A DNA stretch of 64,000 nt from Neodontobutis hainanensis. Its lineage: Eukaryota > Chordata > Actinopteri > Gobiiformes > Odontobutidae. Below, piece by piece: positions 57,101 to 64,000 of the stretch (its first letter is position 1; each line of letters starts with the position of its first letter). The stretch covers positions 85,312 through 149,311 of the forward strand of contig JALDNG010000446.1 of NCBI GenBank assembly GCA_024349245.1, given 5' to 3'. Both the position numbers and the translations under genes were made by a program. The notes beneath the pieces were generated by a model. It had not been told where the DNA came from, did not search any database, and saw nothing but the letters and a program-made list of their open reading frames with translations.

Positions 57101-58682
57101 TAAAAATATATCCCTTTCTTCAAAATAAATTTTCAAGTTAGAAGAGTTTATGATTTAGGAAACATTTTCAACAAATTAAAGTTAAATGTAATTTTGAATT
57201 TTTGATCAATTTAATAACGTTTATTAAAATTAAATATAAATTCAACAGTATTAAAAAGCAGATATGTTTGTTTATAAACTGTTTGGAATCATTCTTTTTC
57301 TGTTTGACATCCAAATATAAATAAACGTAGTTCATAATCAGTTTTACCACATGGGTTAAACCTCTGTTTGGATTTTTAAATTTGACACATTTAAAATACT
57401 TTGTTAATAAACAATCTAAAAAAATTGCAGCACAGGATTAATTAATACTCAACTGACATTTTATTAATCCACCACTTGATACTCGAAAAATTAATTTCTC
57501 AAAACTCGAGATAATGAAAATGCTTAACTCAAAATTTAAGGGTTGAATAAATTATAAATGTAACTTTCCAAAATCTATTTAATGCATGAATACCATGCGA
57601 TATAAATAATGCGAAAACTTAAATAAGGATAAGGCACAAGAAACGTGGGGAAACACTAACTGGAATTTATTTCATGAAACCTTTGAATGGCATATTTTTT
57701 TAGGTAAAACTTTACAAAACTTATAAATATGAAAAAATAGAAAAAAAGATTTTAAAACGACTACGGTTTAAATTATTAAACCTAGAATAACTTTGATTCA
57801 ATAAATAAATCTTAACTCGTGACCAACATATGTTATTAATATCAAAACCAATTGAAAAAACCAGAGGAAACATAATTTTTAACAAATTTGAATTTAACTC
57901 TGTGGAAGATTTTCGATGATTATAATCATTCAATAAATACAAGAATATAATAATATCTGAAGAACTAATTTATGAAAAATACTCCAAAGTGATTTGGAAT
58001 AAAATATTGATCTACACATTTATGGAGTGAATAAAAATATTTCAATCTATGGGTTGGTATGCAACTTAAATTTATAAATTAATATTAAATTATCTTATAA
58101 GATCTAGCTTATAAACAATCACAAATATTTTATCTGACATGAAAACATTCGAAAAATTTTAAGTTCAGACACCTGGAGCTTAAATTTAATTTCATGGTTA
58201 TAAAATAAAAAAGAATTTATACAAATATATTTATTTTCAGAGTTTTTAAACCAATAAAAATGCATATCAATTCTTGGACAATGTATAGCTTCAAAAATTT
58301 TTAATAACGCCTCACCTATTTCATCACAAACTTTCTAACCGAACCAACCCATGTGAATATCATCTTATCTCAAAACAAGATAATATAAAATTCATAGTTA
58401 AAAACAAGAATTTAGTATTAAATTAAAAATAAATTTCGATAATAACCATGTTGTATTAAAATAACAAACTTCTTAACTCAATCCTCCATATTCACTATCC
58501 GGTCATGTATTTTTTCTGTTGAACTTCAGATTAGAACGATATGTATTACATCAACTAAGACAAAATATATGCTGATACCAGCATATCTATGAAAAACTAA
58601 TTTTTAAATTTTAACGGAATCCCTGTAAAACAAGGCTTCAAATGATATTGCACGTATGCGCGTTATCCTGTTTTGAATGTGA

Positions 58683-59544
58683 TTGTCAGATTTGTTGGGA
58701 ATTCTAGCGACCATAGAATTCAAAATTAGATTCCGAAGAGCCAATTATTTAATTTCCGAAAATATGAATCGCCCAAATTCCCGGTGTCCCATGAAAATAT
58801 CAAAAAGTCCAGCGAGCGGAACCTCAGACAAAGAAGAATTTTGCTGTCACAAACAAAAGTGCCGATATTGTCGATCTATCAGACATTATTCATTTTTTGA
58901 CTTATCTAAAATACTTCTGCAAAAAATTTTGTGTTCATACATTTATGGTCAAAATATTTACCTATCCCCCTCTCATGGTAGAGGACTATTTATTTGATGT
59001 ACCACCTATTAGAGCTTGGTCTCGCTTCTGCAGAGATTTAACAGTTAACCACTTCGAAATAAATATGTCAACCAAAATTGGAGGATAAAAAAATTGTCGA
59101 AATAGACGAAAGTCTACTTGTCAAATGAAAATATAAAGGGAGCGACTACTCCTCAACAGTGGATGTTGTGAGGTGTTGAGCGAACCGACAAGGATGAAAA
59201 ACATTTTTTCTGTATGAAAGGTTGAGGATAGAACTGAAAGCACACTGTTTCCTGTCATACAAAGAATAAGGCCCCGTACTAGGATAATAAGCGATGGATA
59301 GAAGGTCTATTCTACGTCATATGAATACGGTTATGTTCATGTTGTTGTAATTAATGAAAATAATGATGCGGAACCGTTTTTAGCATTAGTAAACACACAA
59401 AAAATTGAGAACGTGTGGCTGGTCATAGATAGGTTTTTAAGAAAAGATGGTACACATTAGTCTCAACATGAATACGAATAAATTGCCTTATTTTTCTTCA
59501 GATGCCAAAACAAGGATACTTTTCAATCATTTCTGGATGGATAA
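58683..59544 (+). pseudogene. Decayed Merlin / IS1595-type (ISXO2-like) DDE transposase
   Basis: Merlin elements are cut-and-paste DNA transposons of animals, related to bacterial IS1016/IS1595. An N-terminal part (58770-58920) carries a zinc-ribbon-like CxxC pattern (KCRYC) followed by the family's SIR..SFF..SKILLQKIL stretch. After a frameshift comes WSRFCRDL...KIGG (59010-59085). After another shift comes the first catalytic Asp in KIVEIDES (Asp codon 59105-59107), then QWML*GVERTDKDEKHFF, then VEDRTESTLFPVIQRI leading to the second Asp in IISDG (59293-59295). The third acidic residue is in QKIENVW (Glu codon 59407-59409), and a C-terminal stretch ends at 59544. Several stops (59126, 59299 in the conserved Trp codon, 59458, 59479) and at least three frame changes show that it is inactive. 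Tiny introns do not rescue these breaks, as the stops fall in conserved blocks. Confidence 0.75.
58683..59544 (+). mobile_element. Merlin-type DNA transposon remnant (ends not located)
   Basis: The transposase relic marks the body of the element. I searched the flanks by eye for the short terminal inverted repeats and 8-9 bp target duplication typical of Merlin and found none convincing, so the true borders are unknown and may have eroded. The higher G+C of this segment against its flanks fits insertion of foreign DNA. Confidence 0.6.
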
Positions 59545-62500
59545 AAATAAAATATACATTTAATTAAAGATAGGAACATCCCTCGCGTTATTTTTGATGA
59601 CTATAACTTAAAATAGTTATTTTAATATTTGTTAAAATTGCTTTCTATGACATCATTTAAATGATTATTACTGACCTAGTGATGACGCGTATATATGATG
59701 GTGGCTATTATGAATGAAAGCGAACTATGCTCATGATATATATTGAATATTTTTCATCAAAAATTTTTAATAAATCATTTTAAATTTTAACAAATATTTT
59801 GTAAATAAGATAAAAATCCAATAATTTCGAACAAAGCAGCTCCTACATTAATATTGTCTTAACCTGTACTTTTAATTGGCCTTTGTTTCCCACCAGCCAG
59901 CTCTTATCTTCGTAAGCTTGTGTAAGAAGTAAATAATGATAAATTTGAGATCAAAAATCAACATTTCCTCACTTTCCACATGAATATTTTCGTCTCGAGC
60001 CCCTACAGTAGATTTAGAAGGTATGAAAAGTGTATTTGAACTCGTCTCCCCGATTTGTCAGAACTGAAGTTTCAGATATTTTCTAGTTATCCGATACTAT
60101 AGAATATAATTATAAGGGGAAAACTGGTTGTCCTTATCTTACTTTTTACCGATTTTTGAGAAATATTATTATAAATTCAAATATTTCTCGGTTTATAAAA
60201 GTTAAAATAAATAATCTAGTCAACATAGATGATGGTGATCTGATTTAATGCAACTGGCACCAAAGACGTTCAATAATGAAATAAACTCATGCAGATATAA
60301 TTATTTTCATATTTCATATGTTTGATGATAATAATGTACACGTTCATTAATATTTTAAAATGATGTTGCAGAGTGTCATATATTTTGAACGAAAAAAATA
60401 TGCTTGATAATGATAATTAATTATTAAGCTTTTTTTAATTATTTTGTGTTTGATATTTTTATATTTTCGAAAAAATTGGATTGAAAAGCTTCTTCAGATC
60501 GAAGATAAGATGAAATATTTGCAGATATCTATGACAAAATTATAAATAAAACAATAAGAGTTTATTTACAGCACAGATTTATTTTATTCATTTTAATCGT
60601 CGATTTCTCTATTTACCTTCAAATATTTCATGCTTAGCTTTTAACTTCAACATGGAAGATCACAAGTTTGATTTTTTTAATTCAATTAGTTTTTGATATT
60701 TTAATAGCTAAAAAGATTGTAAAATTTTAATTGGTGTTTATATCGGTTAGGAATCCATTACGAAACTATAATAAGCTTAATTTTTATCATACAATTGTAA
60801 CGAATAATTTTAAATATTTATTTTTCGAATGGAGTCTTCATTTTATTTTCCTAAGAAACATATGGGCACATAAATTTTATAGATATCCCCATTACCAAAT
60901 TTTACACGCCGAAATTTTATTTTACAGCTAAATACAATTTGCCAACACCAATTTGAATTTTCCATTTTGTAAATATGTGCTTTATAAAATTATTATATAT
61001 ACTGCTTTTTGATTTTGAAATTTTATCCGTTTCTGATCATTTTTAAATTTTGTCTGCTTCAGGAATTATATATTTGTTAAATGTATATTGCAGACAATAA
61101 GTATAAATTCTGTAAAATGACTATTACAAAACCTATAATGATATGTTTTCATGATATATCATTGTTCAATTTCTTGCAACTTTTATCAACTATAAAAATG
61201 TAAAAGTTTTAATAATGAATTTTATAAATTCATCGATGATAAGTAAGAAAGATTTTAACACAAAGATTTTTTTTATTTATATCATTGCGCAAGGATGAAA
61301 TGTGGTGTTAGATAATGTTCATTTCAGAATTTTAAATCACTTCGATAACACAGTTCTTCAATGAATTATATTGAATTTGAATTCTTTGTTAATTTTAACA
61401 AATTATATTTTTGCTTTAATTTTTGAATTAGTTCATTTAAAATTATTTTCTACAAAAGTTTTTGATTTACGAATGCGGACTTAATTTTCATGTTAGATTA
61501 AATGCAAACCAGCTCGAAAAATTTTTTTAATTATATTTTTCTTAAAATACATTGAATCTGTCAAAAACATAAAAACGGATAATTTGAAAATGGTTTTTAG
61601 TTAAAATTATAACAGAAGTTTGAAAGTTTTTAACTCGTTTAAAAATTAATTTTACTATTACACCTCCCTAATCCTGCACCCGTTTGTTCAAAAGTTTAAG
61701 ATCTTAAAAAAAATCATTTTTATTTTTTTAGAAAAATTACAATATCTTGACATTTTCAATTTATTTCTTATAAAATGTTTACGTTTGATTTATTCAAACG
61801 TTATTTTAATCGAACGATAAATTTATTTTGAATCTATTCTGTCATATATGGATGAGAATCCTTGTAGGACTTGTAACATCAACGTTGTAAAACCATTAAT
61901 ATTACCTATTTCGATGATAATTTATGACTAAATCTGGTATATTTCATACTGCATATCATTTACTATTTTATAAAAATCGAGACAGAATCAAATTTATCAA
62001 AAATTTTTTGTTTAAAACTTTATGTTATATAATCATTATTTTGTGCAATAATTGAATGACAAAGTCCTATTTTGTTAAAATCATTCAAAGTTAGTTTACA
62101 CTGAACCCATTTACCTTAAAAAAATGATGATTTACCATTCATAACAAAATGAAATATTTTACCAGAAATTGAATCAAAATGATTTGTATTTTTATGATTA
62201 AATATAGTTTAAAAACTATCATATTTTATCTTTCGGTTGTGAAATGGTAGGTTTTGATCAAAACACATTTCATTTTTTCTTTCACCAAATTATCGAAAAT
62301 GGCTTTAAGTTTATGTGTACAAGTAACATGTTTTATGTCATCGAAATTTCTTAACCGTGTGCTATTTTCATAATTTTTTTAAACATCTCGAAATAAATTT
62401 TGACATGACTTACGTATTTTAAACATAATAATGATTCCCCTAATGCTAATTTTTAATTCAAACTGTTTCAAAAGTATAACCTTTATTCAAAATAGTATAA

Positions 62501-62831
62501 ATGTTACTTTTATTTTATTTTTATCATATCTTCATATTTATTCGATTTCCAACTTTGTAAGATACTATTAACTATGATTATTCTTGTCTGTTTTAGACTT
62601 TCACGATAATATGTTCTAACTTGATGCATGTATATGTATAATTCTTATTTTTTACTTTTTCCAGAATGTTGTATTAATTATACTTTAATTTAGATTTTTT
62701 GACAAACGATATATCAATGCTTCACCCTTTTTATAAATATATTGAGTAATATTTAATTTTTCCAACATAGTTTATTCTAATCTCACTTATCAAACATAAA
62801 TGGATTTATATATACCTTCATTTCCAACTAA
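59545..62831. other. Mostly non-coding; minor GC-richer patch at 59860-60110
   Basis: Right of the transposon relic, the patch at 59860-60110 has short coding-like fragments (for example about 20 open plus-strand codons around 60030-60100) interrupted by stops. It may be further transposon debris. The rest, including ORF 60731-60931, is AT-rich and unsupported. Confidence 0.5.
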
Positions 62832-63026
62832 ACTAAAGCGGCAGAGGTACGGTTGCTCTGGTGGGACGATGGTAGGTTTAGCTATTTAGGGGCTGAGAGT
62901 CTTGTTCTACTAGTCACTAAGTATGAACACAAGAACAAGCGTGTCGAAAGGGGATCAAAACCTAAACCGCAGAACCTAACAAGCAGAAGTTTATTGCAAA
63001 ACATAAGACAAATAAAATCTTTCTAA
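62832..63026 (+). other. GC-rich open frame, 64 codons without ATG
   Basis: The segment from 62832 to about 62990 is strikingly GC-rich for this window. It is open in one plus-strand frame for 64 codons between TAA stops, with a mixed, charged composition (WWDDGRFSYLGAESL, then KNKRVERGSKPKPQN). There is no ATG start. The minus strand is open too for about 32 codons. It could be an internal exon, a transposon fragment or a processed remnant; I recognise no family. Confidence 0.3.
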
Positions 63027-63081
63027 GAAACCTGTCTCGATAGGTTTAATAAATACTCCCCAATAAAAAAAGTAAAGTTCA

Positions 63082-63270
63082 TTAGGATTGGCAAAAGTGT
63101 AATTTTAAGTCACATAAAATAATAGAAATAGAATATTTCTTTCTGTTAACGCTGCTTGAAAGCATGTGTAAAATAAAAACTGCGCAGATTGAAAAAATCT
63201 CCATTATCATAATTCTAGGAACTGGAACAAAAAACAGTGTATAGGCTCCAAGCTTGTCAATATACACCAT
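63082..63270 (-). other. Short ORF with one predicted membrane segment
   Basis: An ATG at 63270 opens 62 codons with a hydrophobic central stretch (about residues 11-36, containing MEIFSICAVFILHML) followed by a basic NRKK. It follows closely after the minus-strand gene ending at 63389, on the same strand. The length is within chance expectation, but G+C is raised across this cluster. Not recognised. Confidence 0.22.
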
Positions 63271-63363
63271 CTATTGTTCGAAGAGTTATGAGGACAAAAA
63301 AATTCACATGAAGTTCAATAGACACCACAAGCCTTAAAGTTAGAAATAACAAAATTTTGTGTT

Positions 63364-63369
63364 TTTATT
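63364..63369 (-). promoter_or_regulatory. Possible polyadenylation signal of the right-edge gene
   Basis: AATAAA on the minus strand, 19 nt after the TAA at 63389-63391. It is placed as at genes A and B. Confidence 0.4.
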
Positions 63370-63388
63370 GTTTTTTACTTCGATTAAT

Positions 63389-63691
63389 TTATCTAAGATT
63401 TAGGACATTAAACGGATCTATTTCAACATCTGGATTCAATTGTGGCTTTACTTCAGATGCTTTTTCCAGTGGATAAGATTCAGCAAGCGGAAGGATTTTG
63501 AGAGAACACTGATATCAAACGAGTAAATTCTACACTACAACCTAAATCAATAAACATAATGTTTTTAAATTTTCTGTTAAGAACTTGAGTATATATTTTG
63601 GTTGTTGAATTCTGTTTTCTTTGTTACACAGTCGATTTAGGAGTCTTAAATACCAACTTATAAAAATATCTTTGATTGCCAGGGCCAGCAA
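63389..63691 (-). CDS. 3' exons of a minus-strand gene with tiny introns (5' part unresolved)
   Basis: Three stretches join in one frame: 63691-63630, an 18-nt GT-AG intron, 63611-63534, a 25-nt GT-AG intron (63533-63509), then 63508-63389 ending in TAA with AATAAA behind it. The peptide is balanced in composition. Features include AGPGNQRYFYKLVFKTP, then MFIDLGCS, then a proline- and glutamate-rich tail ending FNVLNLR. IDLGCS recalls the IDTGCS active-site loop of retropepsins, but with Leu in place of Thr; that residue matters for catalysis, so I do not call a protease. The 18-nt intron is shorter than any in genes A and B and is the weakest join. Further right, an ATG at 63944 opens a 34-codon frame (MIAFSTHELTRYL) on the same strand that may be an earlier exon. 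The gene may run past the window edge. Confidence 0.4.
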
Positions 63692-64000
63692 CTTAATTTT
63701 TGTTCCTTAGTTATATTTCATTTGAATTGATCACTAACTCTCGATAAAGATTGATGATAATTTTTTTAAATGATAAATATTATAAGTCTATAAAGGGAAC
63801 CTGGCGACAAATTCATATCAAAACTCTGTATATTATTCATCAAATAAAATTAAGAGGTGTTTCATTTAAATTCTCACTGGAAGAAGTTTTTTGAAAGCTT
63901 CTATTTAAATATCTTGTTAACTCATGTGTAGAAAAAGCTATCATCTATATACGGCCGGTAAAAGGTTGAATATAAAGTTGATAATCGTTTGTTCATATTT

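Larger units (their letters stand above)
44868..58682. other. Gene desert, AT-rich, with two clear hairpins
   Basis: No gene is supported. ORFs at 48635-48886 (83 aa), 51821-52048 (75 aa) and 53779-54009 (minus, 76 aa) have fairly balanced composition but are within the number expected by chance. A short CA run sits near 55443. The inverted repeats at 45945-45960 and 54082-54113 are listed separately. Confidence 0.55.

Noticed and set aside
62840..62960. tRNA-like gene in the GC-rich patch
   Set aside because: No combination of A-box and B-box with a foldable cloverleaf was found on either strand.
63082..63270. Third membrane segment of a Cys-loop receptor
   Set aside because: The hydrophobic stretch superficially resembles such segments, but no flanking family motifs are present.

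Overview
The window is a very AT-rich (roughly three-quarters A+T by eye), gene-poor piece of a eukaryotic nuclear genome. Two genes are certain because they are paralogues of each other. Gene A (4326-5629) and gene B (35957-37262), both on the + strand, each have eight exons. Exons 1-7 have exactly the same lengths in both, and the seven introns of each gene are only 21-25 nt long. The encoded proteins (381 and 382 aa) start with a signal peptide and share seven cysteines, so they form a small secreted or lumenal family that I do not recognise. All of their roughly 20 glutamine codons are CAA or CAG, and they end in TAA and TAG, so the standard genetic code is used. This argues against ciliates such as Paramecium, which also have tiny introns.

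Tiny GT-AG introns, low gene density, the standard code, AATAAA motifs after the stops and a relic of a Merlin-type DNA transposon together fit a small parasitic metazoan. Dicyemid mesozoans, known for very short introns, are the best match. This is an inference; nothing in the window proves the taxon.

Layout: 1-4325 is featureless AT-rich DNA; 4326-5629 gene A; 5645-16220 desert; 16221-16542 a weak minus-strand gene candidate; 16543-21256 desert; 21257-22660 a GC-elevated coding-like island whose most likely product is the 3' end of a plus-strand gene (21978-22206); 22661-35956 desert; 35957-37262 gene B; 37295-44725 desert; 44763-44867 a probable terminal exon on the minus strand; 44868-58682 desert with hairpins; 58683-59544 the decayed Merlin/IS1595-type transposase; 59545-62831 mostly desert; 62832-63944 a second GC-elevated coding-like cluster, including the 3' end of a minus-strand gene (63389-63691).

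With only about a quarter G+C, stops are so common that genes with tiny introns break into short ORFs. Conversely, open frames of 60-85 codons are expected many times by chance in 64 kb (my estimate from base composition). I therefore kept isolated short ORFs out unless something else supported them. No tRNA, rRNA, CRISPR array, riboswitch or bacterial-type signal was seen.
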